A DNA stretch of 64,000 nucleotides from positions 218,343,473-218,407,472 of the forward strand of contig JARYHS010011408.1 of assembly GCA_031002005.1 (NCBI GenBank). The letters run 5' to 3'. Position 1 is the stretch's first letter. Every line of letters begins with the position of its first letter. A model generated the notes under the pieces. It had not been told where the DNA came from. It did no database searches and worked only from the letters and a program-made list of their open reading frames with translations. The DNA is from Vandiemenella viatica. Its lineage: Eukaryota > Arthropoda > Insecta > Orthoptera > Morabidae. Positions 1-12,125 of this stretch are shown here, one piece after another. The position numbers and the translations under genes are program-made.

Positions 1-250
1 AGCCACAACTACCTAGTGCAGTAGCACTGGTGTCTGCTTGTGATAGTAGCCAAGAGTCTCTCATGGTGCATTATGGTGGTTGCATGTCGGTAGCTGGGGG
101 AGGGGTCGGGGTGGGAGATATGATGGTTGAAAGTGGAGAGACCTAGGGAATTTTTATATTTCGAGCAAAGTGTTTCTAAAAATCTTTGGAATCTTCTAGA
201 ATGTACTAAAATGCTTGAGTTTGTGGGCGGGAAACGCTTTTTTGTACCTA
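1..250. other. Left edge, no gene recognised
   Basis: Mixed-composition sequence with no recognisable coding region. Short reading frames on both strands overlap one another and show no domain. It runs into the SINE-A relic that follows. Confidence 0.5.
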
Positions 251-462
251 GGGTTTTACGAATCGTCGCTGTCGAGGTCATTGAAGATGAGAAGGTATGG
301 GGTCGAGGAATGGAAGGAATTCGGCTATTTACAGGAACCATTCGGCCATTACCCTCTAGTGATTTCTGGAATCCATGGAGAACCAGAATGTGGATGGCCA
401 GATGGTGTTTGAACCCGCGTTTTCCAGAATGAAAAGCCCGAGCGCACTACTCAATCGGCTAT
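251..462 (-). mobile_element. SINE-A copy, old and diverged
   Basis: Read on the minus strand, this has the family order: a tRNA-like head with a degraded B box (the plus strand shows tgtttgaacccgcg), the body with the 'ccatggagaaccagaatgtgg' equivalent, and a tail with a CGTCGACGAGGT-like motif (gtcgctgtcgaggtcatt here). It is about 75-80 percent similar by eye to fresher copies such as 34787-35038. The A-rich tail is lost, so this is an old insertion. Confidence 0.7.
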
Positions 463-1446
463 AGCATCACTGTGCAAATGTTTTTTGAAAAGTTCTTCGA
501 TTTATTATTTGTTTTCGCTACTGTTACTAGCTAAAATCAAACCAAATTTCGTTGAATGGTATTCTGTACCCATAATGATGCTTTTGTAACTCCGTATTTA
601 TCAACCTGTTAATGTTTGTAGCTTTATCTGTAGAAATATGAATAAATAACATCAAACAGAAACACATTTCATCCATTGGTTTATACGTACTCATGTTCTT
701 TATGTATAAGAGAAAGAATAGTAATACATTGTTGAGGTGGATGAAGGAGACATATGAACCTAAACACATTTAAAAATAATTAAAGAAAAGCATTGAAGTA
801 TCAGGATCACAACATGTTCGTGTAAATGATATAAAAAATTTATTATATGAAGGAAAGACACTTTATACAACCATGAAATAAATCGATGCTACGCCGCTTG
901 ACAACAATATCGCTCTTGGTAAGAATATTTTTATATCAACTGAACGGGAGGATATTTAGGTTTTTTCTGTGATTTGTTATCTGGTTGTATTATTTTTTGA
1001 TTAACAAATGGCAGGTGAAAAAATAAATAACGACAGCGGGAAAAATGTATAACTTGTTTTAGCAGCCGTTATTGGCATTGTTAGATTGTTCTAAAATTAA
1101 ATTAAATATTAAATTCCTGAGGGAAGTATGTAAACATATATTTCCCAAAATCTGCTTTATAGTGCAAGTAAGCTTGAAAAAGAATATATAGATTACAGCA
1201 ATATGAAGTCCACGTACATTCAGGATTCTTGAATACCAAATATCAGACGACTTGATCACAGTTTTCAAAAAGTTATTAAACAATGAGTACGAACCAGAAT
1301 GTTTTGAAATATTGTAAAGCTTTAACGTAAGTACTGAAATCTAATCATATCTCCACTGGATCTGGTCACTTAAATACAACATTTCATGTAAAGACTATTT
1401 GAAACTTAATATTTAACACTGTTTGTAATAATTAGTACTCCGGATA

Positions 1447-1477
<31 letters not shown>

Positions 1478-4400
1478 ATTCTCACCGACGTACGAACAAG
1501 CACGCAAATATACACAGACGCTTGAAGATACAATAATACGCACATTGTCATGCGGGCATGCAATCACTGTACAAATCTTTTTTAGGGAACTCTAAGATTT
1601 GAAGATATGTTTAAATCGAACTAAGAGGAGTTATGTATATTAGATAAAGAGAATAAAAAATTTAACGTATATTGTTTCCCTCGTGCGCTCTCTTTATTAT
1701 TTACGATCCACGCTATTTGTTATCAAATTAGTTTACTCGCCTAAAGCGAAAATTGAGGGTTAATTACGTGACTATGACCTCATCTAAGTCCGTTACAACA
1801 ACGAAGATATTTGAAATGTCTGCCTAAGAACAGCAATTCGAAATTTAGCTTCGAAACACGCATATACTGTGATATGGTTTTTTATGTCAACAGGTACCAA
1901 AGTCATAAATATTAATTTTTTTTTCAGGGAAGATTGAGAAAAGGGTAAAACTGCTCTGAAACATCAAAGTAGTAATTAAACTGGTAAAGTTTGTAGAGGT
2001 ATCTACAAAATGTTCTTTAATATCACAGTTTGATCCAATCAAGATTTTTCGATATTAATTACAAAAAGATGGTGACAGAGTTTGTTTTTTCTGATTACTA
2101 TGTCGACCTAAAACTAGCTGTGATGTTAATTAATCGATAATCAAAAGTGTAGAAATTACAACTGAAATTAATCACATTGCTAATTGTCGTGTTTGGTTGA
2201 CTGTAACATTCTCATTCCTTCATAAAAATATCTTGGTTCTAATCTTGAACGTCTACTACAATGTCAGGCAACAAGAGCTTTTGTACACGAGCCCAGTATT
2301 GACACTTATTTGATAGTGAGTCTTGCCACAGTTTGTCTTTTTTGATGTTTTGTTTAAGAAATTCTGCTTTGTTCATTCCTGATCTTTTTTTGTAGGTTGT
2401 AAGTGTAAAAAACCATGCAGTTTACTTTAATTTGTATAATAGTTTTTAATTTTTTCTGTGACACAGCTATGAACGACAGAGTGTATAAATTCTATTCATT
2501 ATAGTTGCAGGTTCTCAGAAATGATGCAAAATAACTAAACCACTTGTTGCATGTATACAATTGTAAGTTTTCTGATGTTTCGGAAATTGCAGAAATTTCT
2601 GTTAATGATGTCTGTAAATTCAGTCTTCCATAGTGTCACTCACATATAGTCACTGAATTTCTGAAGTACATGAATACTAATATTTATCCTATAGGTAGTA
2701 ATAAGAAGCAGAAGCAATATTGCAACCGAAATAAATTCCGTTTGCGCATACGGATATAATATTAGCTATTAGAAATTTACAGTTTTTAATATTTCTTCAT
2801 CAAATAATTATAAGTTAAAACTTATAATTGTGTAATTATGTAACAACTATTCCAGGGTGTGTCAGAGATATCACTCAAACTCTTAAAGTTATATATTTCT
2901 ATTTATTTCATGTATAAAACCAACAGTATGAAAATAAACGCAGCATGTTTCAAATATTTAAAAACTAACTAAACGAGAAAATGGAAACAATTGTTGAATT
3001 TAAAATTAAATATTTAATTTTCAAATGTACAAAAAATTTGCACCGATAGCTAACAATCAATCATATGACGATATGAACTAGACATTAACACACCTTTTCG
3101 TAAAATATTTATAACAAAATGAAATACTTTAATAAGACCTAATACCATACATTAAGCACGATTAATTTAAGTTTTCTCGTAAGGAACACTATTCCATAGA
3201 TGAAGGAACACTTTCCCTTTGATGTTGGACGAGTGATGGTTTTCTACATTCCTCTAGTTATTGTCGCATTCTATTCAAATCTTTAGTTCCATAACTGAAA
3301 ATTGACCAAGAAATTTTCTTTAGTGACTGTCTCCATTGAAAATTGACATAGGACATAGGTCAGTAAATGACGTAATAAATGAGTTGTGTTTGGAGTCATT
3401 GTGAGACAAGAGGCGAATAAAGAGAATGCTTGGTTTATGTAATGAATGATTTTAACGATGAAGTTTAGATAGACAATGAGAGGATATTGGAAGTAGTGTG
3501 TGAAAGGAAAGAGACGACTGAAACCATTAAATAACACTTGATTTCAGATCTAGCGGAGAGGGAAAGTTTTGACTTGTAACTAAACGACTGGGGGTTTGGA
3601 ATAAATATTCCTCAAACAGTGAAATAATTTAAATTGAGTTACTGTGAAGACATATTGTCATCGCTGCATAAAATCAACAGTAAATAGTAGTACTGAAACA
3701 TTAAACAGTTAGAATTATTCAATAGAAACGCTATATGCTGAATTTTTAAGTAACTTTAAACTCTTAATTTTAAACTAAATTGACAAATTTTCAGCCTTTT
3801 TTAAATGTTGTTCATAAAAACATTTATACTAGAAGAATAAATCTTGGGGAAAATCTCATTAAGTTATATCAAAATAAGGTGATTTTGTTTACGATTCATC
3901 GACTTCAAAGAGACATTAAATCAATTGATTTTTGGTGGCTTTATTCTTAGTACTTCAGCTGATGTTTAAAACCAATTATGGAGCAGCATCAAATTTGTTT
4001 TGAAGCGTATCTTTACTGTTAACATTCTACCAAAAAGATTATTGAAGTAATATTCATTTACCTATTCAATCTAAAAACAGCTTTAAATAGTGAAACTGAA
4101 ATAAAAACAACAATAATAATGCAAAAGAAGTTTTAAGCTGTGATGTTTTACTGATGGAAACTCTTTTCATTGGAGGAGAAACATATGGAAAATAGGGTAA
4201 TCTAAACTTATTATTTCGCTAATTTTTGGGACAAAAATGTTTTGGGATAAATGTGTCATTTTCACGCTAAGTTAGTATTGCAGAAACAAATAAAAGTCTC
4301 CCACATTGTTTGGTTTTTAGCCACCACCGGTAAGACTGAAAACGAAATTTTACAGTCGAAGTTTTTGAAGATGTGACTGATTATTTCTTTATAATTGTGA

Positions 4401-5020
4401 TATCTTTGTGTACATAAACATGGTTTAGATGTGTTCTTACAAAATTATGTCCTTATTGAAAATTTTACGGAAAGCTGTCTGAACTTGATTGTTATTTTAA
4501 TAGGTTATCATAATTCGGTCATTTCATGCTTCAGTTGTATGAACGCTGTTATGATTAACTATGCATAAGGACAGCTGTTACATTATTTTATGAAGGGGAC
4601 TTTGTCAGAGTTTGGTACCAATGAACTACTTACCGACATACTATCGGACTTTGTTGTGAAAACATGATATTTTAATCACAAGATGCGCCGTGTTCTTCTG
4701 GTGTTTTGACAACGCAATCTGGAAGTATACAGGTGAAGGAGTTATAATGCTGTATCATTATTTGTTTTTCTTTAAATTATTATTATTATTATTTTTTTTT
4801 TTTTTGTACACGAATGACGAAATTTTGGTTTTCAGACCATCAATGACAGTTTTTCAATATACAGCGTGATCCACGAATAAGCCCGGTTTCATTTGCATCG
4901 AACATTATTTCACACAATAGATAATAAGATTAGTTCTGGCTTGATTTTGAACAGACAATAACAAGAAGTAAATATTTAAGCATGTGATACATAGTTTTGT
5001 GTATCAGATTAAAGCTATAG
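463..5020. other. AT-rich DNA without recognisable genes
   Basis: About 4.5 kb of AT-rich sequence with only short reading frames below 85 codons and no recognised domain. It contains an (AT)n microsatellite at 1449-1478, a mixed A/T low-complexity run near 4780-4806, and a TIR-like scrap at about 4860 (acagcgtgatccacgaata). That scrap resembles the start of the repeat at 13569, which suggests a decayed transposon end. Confidence 0.5.
1449..1478. repeat. (AT)n microsatellite
   Basis: An uninterrupted alternating TA/AT run of about 15 units lies in AT-rich sequence. Confidence 0.9.
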
Positions 5021-5039
5021 TTTGCATTACAATCGCAGT

Positions 5040-5400
5040 AGTTTAGACAAGCATTTAGATCGATTGTTTTGCCGCATTAATTTTTTTGACTGGTTAGATA
5101 CAATCCTCCATCTCTTTCTATCTTGCACTAACCTCTTTACTTCAACATATCCCTTAAAACTTACTTCATCAATTACCTGTTGCATATATTCTAATATCTG
5201 TCCTAATTTACACTTCTTACCTTCGACAGTTTCTCTTCACTAACAAATTAAACATCCCCACATCTCTTAAAATGTGACCCACTATCCTGTCTTTTCTTTC
5301 TGCAAGACTCTTCCAGAAACTTCTTTTCTCACCATCATCTCCAAACACGTTCATTTCGCTTTTTATCTGTCCATTATATTTTCAGCAGTCTTCTGTGTTC
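5040..5400 (-). mobile_element. Possible LINE 3' region relic
   Basis: Pyrimidine-rich text on the plus strand (catctctttctatcttgcac, then cttaaaatgtgacccactat) has the texture of the C-terminal and 3' region of the minus-strand LINE relics at 57215-58080 and 62310-62690. No catalytic motif remains, so this is assigned by style only. Confidence 0.3.
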
Positions 5401-5799
5401 TTTTTTACTTTTTGCACTAAAACTTTATGATACTAGTAATGTTAAACCGATTTACTGATCGATTTCCCTTTATAATCTCGTATCTGATCTGTTTTGATTA
5501 TTTTCTTTGGTTTATTCTTAATGAAACGATTTTTAAGAAAAAAAACCGAAAACAATAATGGAACCAATACCGAAATATCTGAGGATATGTGCTGTAGATA
5601 AAACTGTGACCACATCGAACAGCTGATTCATTGACAATAAATTTTCCAGCAATTGATGTGTGAGAGCGTAATGATGGGTAGAAAATACAATATTTCGGCC
5701 AGCGAACAAGATCCGTGTGCCCAAAGGTCGGGCGTCGAAGGGAGCCAAATTCTTGCGCACCTTTCTAAGGTGTAAAGGAGGCACAATAAAAGACTAAGC
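5401..5799. other. No feature recognised
   Basis: Sequence between two LINE-like relics. A short minus-strand frame of 83 codons (5533-5784) shows no domain. Part of 5640-5790 is less AT-rich and could be the 5' part of the LINE that follows. Confidence 0.4.
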
Positions 5800-6785
5800 C
5801 AGTCTAGGCAGTTTACTTAGCTGACAGAAAATTCTACGTAGAAGTAGACGGACAAAGGTCATCAATTTTTCCGATTCGAGCAGGAATTCCACAAGGATCA
5901 GTGATCGCACCACCACTTTTCAAAATTTATGTAAATAAAATCCCGACTTCGCCTTATGTGAAACTGGCACAGTTTGCCAATGACACTACAGAGTACACGA
6001 CAGGAAGAAGACATGATCTTAACGTAACTCACTTACAACAAGGACTCAACGAAATCAGCAAATGGTGCAGAAACTATAAAATTAAAATCAATCCTGCCCA
6101 AATGTGGAGGAATCTATTTCACAAAAAAGGCCAGAACTAAATGAAAATTTATAAATTATGAACCAAAATATTCCCTGGGTTACAGAACACGGTATCTGGG
6201 TATATTACTGGATAAGAAATTACTATTCAGACAACATATCATGGATAGGAAAAACCAAAGGTCTAGCAATAATTTCCAACTTTCACCAGTATTACGAAGC
6301 AGCAATCTACAGATAAGAATATACAAATTGGTTATACTCCCATTTTTACTGTATGGATGCCAGATATGGGGGCTGGCAAGCCAAACCATTCAACAACAAA
6401 TCCAGTTATTCCAGAATAGATGTCTAAGAATGATCCTTAACGCACCTAGATATACACCAATAGAAACTCTACATAACGAGACAAACAGTCCCCTAATAAA
6501 TATTTAATTTAACAGAAAAATTCCACAAGAAATTGAATGACGCCAGAGAGGAAAGAACCGAGTCGATTGGAATGGTAATGCCGATGTAATGGCATAAGTA
6601 TTAGTTCCCCTCAGTATTCTACACCAGCCAACATAGAGCAGTGCAGTACAGTACGTGAACTCCGCAGGGGTTTTATCACCATTAAGACCATTTCCCATGA
6701 AAGTGAAATAAAAAATTGTCCCAAAAATCAACATCCTGACACCTAGCAGTTATACTACCAAAGGTAGTGGGACTTCAATCACAGC
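5800..6785 (+). mobile_element. Jockey-like LINE relic, RT 3' half
   Basis: A broken reverse transcriptase of a non-LTR retrotransposon. The frame at about 5880-6140 contains the RT motif GIPQGSVIAPPLF followed by QFANDTTEY, where the usual catalytic pair DD has become ND. A second frame (about 6180-6507) continues with YLGILLDKKLLF and the thumb signature LPFLLYGCQIWG, then FQNRCLRMILNAP, typical of jockey-clade enzymes. At least two frameshifts and stops separate the pieces, and the 5' half (endonuclease, RT fingers) is missing. The piece ends near an A run at 6799-6810. It is a dead 5'-truncated copy. Confidence 0.8.
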
Positions 6786-6960
6786 CGCAGAGGCAGCGAA
6801 AAAAAAAAAAGGCTTTCAAAGCAAGCTTATAACATCTGAAAGCTAGTTTAGTCCTAATGAAGACAGCAGAGTCACCTGTCGAAACGTTTTGTTATTACGA
6901 CACTATCCAGATAGACATATGATAAGCGTATATTCCAAGTTACTGTGTACCTGCACTGAT
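6786..6960 (+). repeat. LINE tail region with GTCGAAACG motif
   Basis: An A-rich run is followed by cctaatgaagacagcagagt and cacctgtcgaaacg. The GACAG/CTGTC arms can form a short hairpin before GAAAC. This looks like the 3' end of the preceding LINE or a separate small repeat that abuts the Helitron-like block. Confidence 0.35.
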
Positions 6961-9900
6961 GTTATAAATGCGAAAGTAACTCTCTGGCTGTTTGTTACGT
7001 TTTCACGACTAAACGGGTAAACTGATTTTGATGAAGTTTTATAGGTAACTGCTACGTATTATTAGAAGGAAGTGGATTATTATTTTGTGCTTATATGCAA
7101 CTTGCACACCGATTTAAAATCTCCAAAAAAATCTAAAACGTTGTGTGCAATACGGTGTTGACATTAGATGTCTCTGGAAAGTGACATAATTTTAAACCAA
7201 AAACAAAAATCTGCCGGAGGATCTGAAGTACAGTTACTCCTCCTCTCCCGTAGTTTGCTTGCTACGTATATTAGGAAGGACATAGGTTACTTTTTTTCTG
7301 GATGAATTACATATTTCGTCATGAAATTTTGAAAACTTCCCGAACAGTGGCACACAGACGGATAGCGTGTGCTTATCTCTGTAATGTTATATCTGTTGCC
7401 CAAGCTTTGTTTCTCTCGCAGTCAGTTTGTGTGTCATCTGTTTATGTACAGAGACAACTTACTACACAGGGTTTCGAGGAATCAAAGCATAATCCTGCAA
7501 CCGCAGGTAGGTAACATCATGTTCTACTGTATGAAAAAAATTTATTTTAGTAAAATTCTCACAATTTTTCAAAACATGTGACTTTTTTCAGTTTATTCGA
7601 TGCCATTTGTAAAAATTATGACTTTCTGAAGCCTGCTTTTTAAAATTTTCTCTGGGATGTTTGAGCCATCTAAAACAATGTTCATTTTTTCTTAAAACGT
7701 AAAAAAAACTTTAAAAAAATCTTGTTTTAAATCATTATCATCATTTTTTTTACTACACATTTAAAAAGCAAAGATTGAAATAAAATAAAACAATAATTTT
7801 TAAAAATAAATATAAAATAATTATAACTTTTTGGATTTTTTATAAGTTTTTTTTAACATTTTAAGAAAGAAAGATTGTTTTTTTGAGTAAATTAAAAAAA
7901 ACAGGATTCAGAGAGTCTTAATTTGTAGAAATGGCATGGAATAAACTGAACAAAGACGCATGTTTCCAAAAAAAAAAAAAAAAAAAAAAAATCACATTCT
8001 AGAAAATGGTGAGACTTTTACCAAAATAAAATTTTGTCATCTAGTAGGAAATGATGTGACCTGTGTGCGGTTGCAGTATTATACTTTTATTCCTGCGCAC
8101 TCTGTGTAGTATAGATGTAGATTTACGCTGCACGAGACTATTATTTTGTGTTTATATGTAGCTATCTCACCGGTTTCCATTTCCAAAAAGTTATGTATCT
8201 TAGCAAAGGACAGAAACTTTGTGTCTACAAAACGATATTGACATAAGATATGTGCAGAAAGTGACATAATGTTAAACAATAACAAAATTCTGAAAGAGGG
8301 ACTGTGGTAGTACCCCACAGTGGTCTCACCTCTACCATGGTTTTAAACATAATGTAAACTGGTTACCTTCAGCAGACAGGTTCAGTGGTGATGGTTCCCC
8401 GACATATTATCCCTACTCCCTGTTTTATGGGACAACTTTAATGTAGCTTACAACTTTTTATATCCAATTATAAAACTAAAATTCTAATTCCATTCATACA
8501 AAATGGAGGGTATTATTTCTACCTATTTGTTACTTTTTGCGATGAAACAGGTAAACCGATTATGATGAAATTTGACGATGAAGTACTACGTATCATTAGG
8601 AACGACATAGGATACTATTTTCGGGATAAATAACATATTTTGTCATGAAATTTTGACTGTCAGCCGAACAGTGTGTGTAAATCTTTGTAATGTTAAATCC
8701 ATTGCTCATGCTATGTTTTTCTCGCAGTAGGTTTGTGTATTCTTGGGTAATAAATTTCAAGTACAGTAACAATTTGTAATATTACAGTTAAAGCAATAAT
8801 TTTTCCAATTTGGTTGTGGGCAATACATGACATTAGAGATGCTTAATCCTGTTTGACCGTATTGAAAACAATGTTATCCATCATCAACCCCGATGACAAA
8901 ATTCCCTACCGTTTTTGAGATATATTCAAGAAACGGAAAAGTTTTACGAAGAAATTTGTCTTAAGAAGGGTGAAAGGAGAGAAACGGTGCAGTTTTGTAA
9001 ACTAAGTGTAAACATTATTTTTCTACTTGTTTTATTGCATATGTGATTCGAAATAGGATAAAAACTATAGATTTGTGTGTTGTCACACCAACTTTAAAAC
9101 AATTCTTAAGTTTCAAGTTCGAATTTATTGGTCAACAATTGTCTGATCGATCTCTCAGGATATCACTATTCACTTTGGTCAATTTACCAATAGTTTTCGA
9201 GATATTTCTAAGAAACTGAATAGTTTCAAATGTAAATTTTGCTGAAGAAGGGTGATGGGGAAAATGGGTGCGTATTTGTAAACCAAATGCAGATAGTATT
9301 TTCTTCTTTCTTTTGAAGTATACATGTGCAAAGTTCTATCGGAATCTGATAAAAACTGTAGCTTTGAATAAAAAGCATTGGCAAAAATTAAGGGTGTTGG
9401 TACTGATAAATCAAATGTGGAATCAACTTTCTGTTTGTTTTAAAATATACATCTGCAATGTTTCATGGGAATCTGATAAAAACTGTTGTTATTATTAATT
9501 TAAAAGCGATTGAGAATACGCTCCGGTGACAGTTACCTACTTTATAAATACTCCCATTTTAGTTAGTTTTTAATTAGTTTAATGCAATTTGAGCGTTGAA
9601 GTAATCCCCCATCTAGTTTTGCGATTTACAAATTTAGGGTTTGTATGAACAAAAATTAAGGATGTAAGGGATTAGAGGGGTTTGATTTTTGTAAACCAAA
9701 TGAAGACAGTATTTTTCTCTTTGTTTTAAAGTATAACTGTTCAAAATTTCATCAAAATCGGATAAAAACAGTGGGTTACTGTGTCACCACACCAACATTA
9801 AAACAATTTTTGAATTTCGACTTAAAATTTATCGGTCACTAACTGTGAGGTCGCAACAGGTCCAAAGCCAATAAAAATGACACATAAAAGTCTTTCAGAA

Positions 9901-10140
9901 TATCACCACCCATTTTGGCTGATTTAACTACCATTTTCTAGATATTTGCAAAAGCTGCATCATTACTCGTTTTAAATTTTCCTAAAAGGGAGTAATGGTG
10001 GATAAAGGGCAAATTTTTTTTCAGTAACATTCCAGGTGCGTACACGACTCACCAAAGTTTCATCGTAATAGAATGACTGGTATAGACGCGAATAGAAGAC
10101 GAACAAACAAACAAGTATCCATTTTTATATGTATGTTTGC
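6961..10140 (+). mobile_element. Fused Helitron-like repeat block
   Basis: Several diverged copies of one repeat lie head to tail. The opening (gttataaatgcgaaagtaac at about 6962) matches Helitron-type 5' ends at 34564, 35116 and 62705. The stretch around 7260-7430 (an aggaaggacataggtta-type motif, then a CTCGCAGT motif) recurs at about 8590-8740 and again at 34660-34780. The piece at about 8440-8495 resembles the 3' region of the bounded copy at 35116-35431. From 8850 to 10080 there are further diverged tandem segments with a period near 700 bp, marked by gataaaaact and ttgtcacacc. No Rep/helicase coding sequence is visible, so these would be non-autonomous. Confidence 0.5.
7969..7990. repeat. 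Poly-A run
   Basis: An uninterrupted A run of about 22 bases lies inside the Helitron-like block. It could be the tail of an unrecognised retroelement on the plus strand. Confidence 0.7.
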
Positions 10141-10169
10141 TCGTTTGGGCCAACTGAAACCACGTTAAG

Positions 10170-10410
10170 TCTTGGTTTAGCTTGAATTTTGCTGTAGATG
10201 TGTACAAATCGTGTTACATCTAGGGTTGTTAACCTTAGAGTATGCCTTAGAGCTTAACGTGGAATCCGAACCACATAACGTCCTGACGTAGCTCATATGA
10301 TCAAACACGACTCTCAACATTCCTGCCCCTACCGGGATTCGAGCCCCGGACTGGAGCAGCGTTCGTTTCAAAAACAAGCGCCTTGACCACTTGGCTACCA
10401 GACCGCTCAA
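10170..10410 (-). mobile_element. SINE-B copy
   Basis: On the minus strand the head is tRNA-like: a GGTCTGGTAGCCAAGTGGTC A-box region, then GGGGCTCGAATCCC as B box. It continues into the body shared with 18676-18945 (GACGTTATGTGGTTCGGATT and CCACGTTAA). It lies directly downstream of the minus-strand LINE at 10435-11531, separated only by a short A/T-rich bridge. Confidence 0.75.
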
Positions 10411-10434
10411 TTTTTTAAAATTAATTAAATTAAA

Positions 10435-11531
10435 TTGCAATGGAGCACAGGCTCCGGTGGCAATTTCCCTAAACACCCATCATCCCCCTTTTCTGCATCC
10501 ACCTACATTTACCCTTTACAAATTTTAACTTCAAATTTTTTCACCGTTTTCGGTAAGTTATTCATAATTTCCCTTGTTAATACATTCCAATCCCTGACAC
10601 CCTTACATAAAAAAGAGAATCTTCCCACACTCTTGTGCCTGAAATCAAGTGCCAGATTGTGGTCATGGTCATCTTTTCCCTTCCATGCACTACTTTTCAT
10701 ACCTACACCAATATCTTTCCATGCCTCATCGCCAATATACGCTCTGTACACTTCCATGACTCTCCTCATCCTCCTCCTGTCTTGCAATGAATCCCATTCC
10801 AGGTCATTTATCATATCTGTCACTGATTGCATTCTGCGATAATTTCCAGAAACAAATCTAGCAGTCCTTTTTTGCACCCTCTTCAACTCCTGTATTTGAT
10901 ACTCAAAATGTGGGTCCCATACTACACCACCATATTCGAGCAATGGTCTGACCAAAGTTTTGTAACCCAATCCCTTTACTTCTCTCGTGCTTCCCCTCAT
11001 CACCATCTCCAACAAATGCAGAATTCTGAAACCTTTTCCTACTACCTGTCCAATGTGATCTGCCCAATTAAGCTTGTTATCAAATGTAATGCCAAGACAT
11101 TTACATTTCGAGGCTTCAATAAGCAATTCCTTCCCCACCTTATAATCATAATAAACCTATAGTTTTTTATTTGTGTATCTAATAAGCTGACTTTTCTTTG
11201 CATTTGTCTTCATCCCATGTTTACCAACCCAACTAGATATCCTGTCAAGATCACCTTGCAACTGTTTACAATCCTCAACCGTTTTGATCCTTTTATACAG
11301 CATTATATCATCTGACAAAAATCTAATTTCTGATAGTAAACAATCAACACAATTATTCGTTAGAATAATAAATAGCAATGATCCCAATACGCTACCCTGT
11401 GGCACTCCCATTTTTACTTCCACTTCTTTTGATACCGCATTTACAACTCTAACTTTCTGTTTTCTACGTTTCAAAAATTCTATCCAGAAAATAACTTTGT
11501 GATCCACTTTATATAATATATATTGGAACAT
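10435..11531 (-). mobile_element. LINE, 5'-truncated RT with 3' end
   Basis: A non-LTR retrotransposon whose C-terminal RT half is readable in two frames. The upstream frame (11531-11157) shows the RT motif GVPQGSVLGSLLF and the active-site strand as FLSDDIMLYK. The downstream frame (11138-10509) has CLGITFDNKLNWADHI, the thumb signature TLVRPLLEYGGVVWDP and RVQKRTARFVSGNYR. A single frameshift separates them near 11140-11157. The 3' end carries a conserved tail (minus-strand GGGAAATTGCCACCGG and CTCCATTGCAATTTAA) seen again at 23600 and 32130. The endonuclease and N-terminal RT are absent. The upstream junction falls in a Helitron-like 3' end. Confidence 0.85.
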
Positions 11532-11535
11532 GTTT

Positions 11536-11615
11536 TACGTAACTTACAGTTTTCTGTATTAACTTCTAGAAATATAATTCTACGTCCACCCGTATGAAGT
11601 CGCGGGAACAGCTGA
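11536..11615 (+). mobile_element. Helitron 3' terminus fragment
   Basis: The last ~80 bp match the 3' end of the bounded Helitron at 35116-35431 (tacgtccacccgtatgaag, then tcgcgggaacagCTGA). It ends in CTGA followed by T, which fits the CTRR|T rule for Helitron termini. The rest of the element upstream is not visible because a LINE abuts it. Confidence 0.6.
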
Positions 11616-11679
11616 TCTGATGTTTTCATTTATGGCGTTAAGGTTGTAGGTAAGGTTTAAAGCCAAGGCAGATGCGGGA

Positions 11680-12125
11680 TCTCTTGGTGCTGTTTACCTG
11701 AGTGCGGGCCGGAGCCGTTGCAGGCGTGCAGGGGTTGCGCGGCCGACGCCTGTTGCTGTTGCTGCTGGGGCGGCGGTGGCGGCGGCGGCGCCGGCTGCTG
11801 CGGGGGGACCATCTTGGCGGCCGGGGCCTCTGGCTGGCGTCCGTACAGCTCGATCATGCCGGCATCGGCTCGTCGCACTGGCGCCACTGGGCGTCGCGGC
11901 GCTGGCTGCACGCGGCGCCGCCGCCACCCTCCGCCTCGGCAAGTAGTGCGCGCCGCCGCCCCTACCCCCAACCCCGACGCCGCGCGACGCCATTGGCTGC
12001 CGCGGCGCCCCTGCTCCCCCAGCCGACACGCCTTCTTACCGTATTTACCGAACACACGCTCACGCACGGGCGGCCCCGGTCACCGACCGCCCTGCCTTCT
12101 CCTCTCCATTTCTCCCTTCGTTAAT
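11680..12125. promoter_or_regulatory. CpG island over the exon candidate
   Basis: About 450 bp of very GC- and CpG-rich sequence in an otherwise AT-rich window. It spans the minus-strand exon candidate and its presumed 5' UTR and promoter side (towards 12125). Its composition is unlike any of the repeats nearby. Confidence 0.6.
11698..11857 (-). CDS. Candidate first coding exon, Pro/Gln-rich
   Basis: A minus-strand frame opens with ATG at 11857 in a fair context (G at -3) and encodes about 53 residues beginning MIELYGRQPEAPAAKM, then seven prolines, six glutamines and a Ser/Gly/His-rich end. The frame is also open upstream to 12067, so an earlier start is possible, but that part is Arg/Gly-rich and looks like translated CpG-island DNA. 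The exon ends at a good donor, CAG|GTAAAC, with the GT at 11697-11696, leaving phase 1. Low-complexity N-termini of this type are common in insect transcription factors, but I recognise no family. No downstream exon could be identified in the window. An untranslated or chance frame is the alternative. Confidence 0.45.

Noticed and set aside
6848..6900. cctaatgaagacag...ctgtcgaaacg as a hammerhead
   Set aside because: The core reads CTAATGA, losing a required G, and no stem I pairing is present. It is more likely part of a LINE or other repeat tail.
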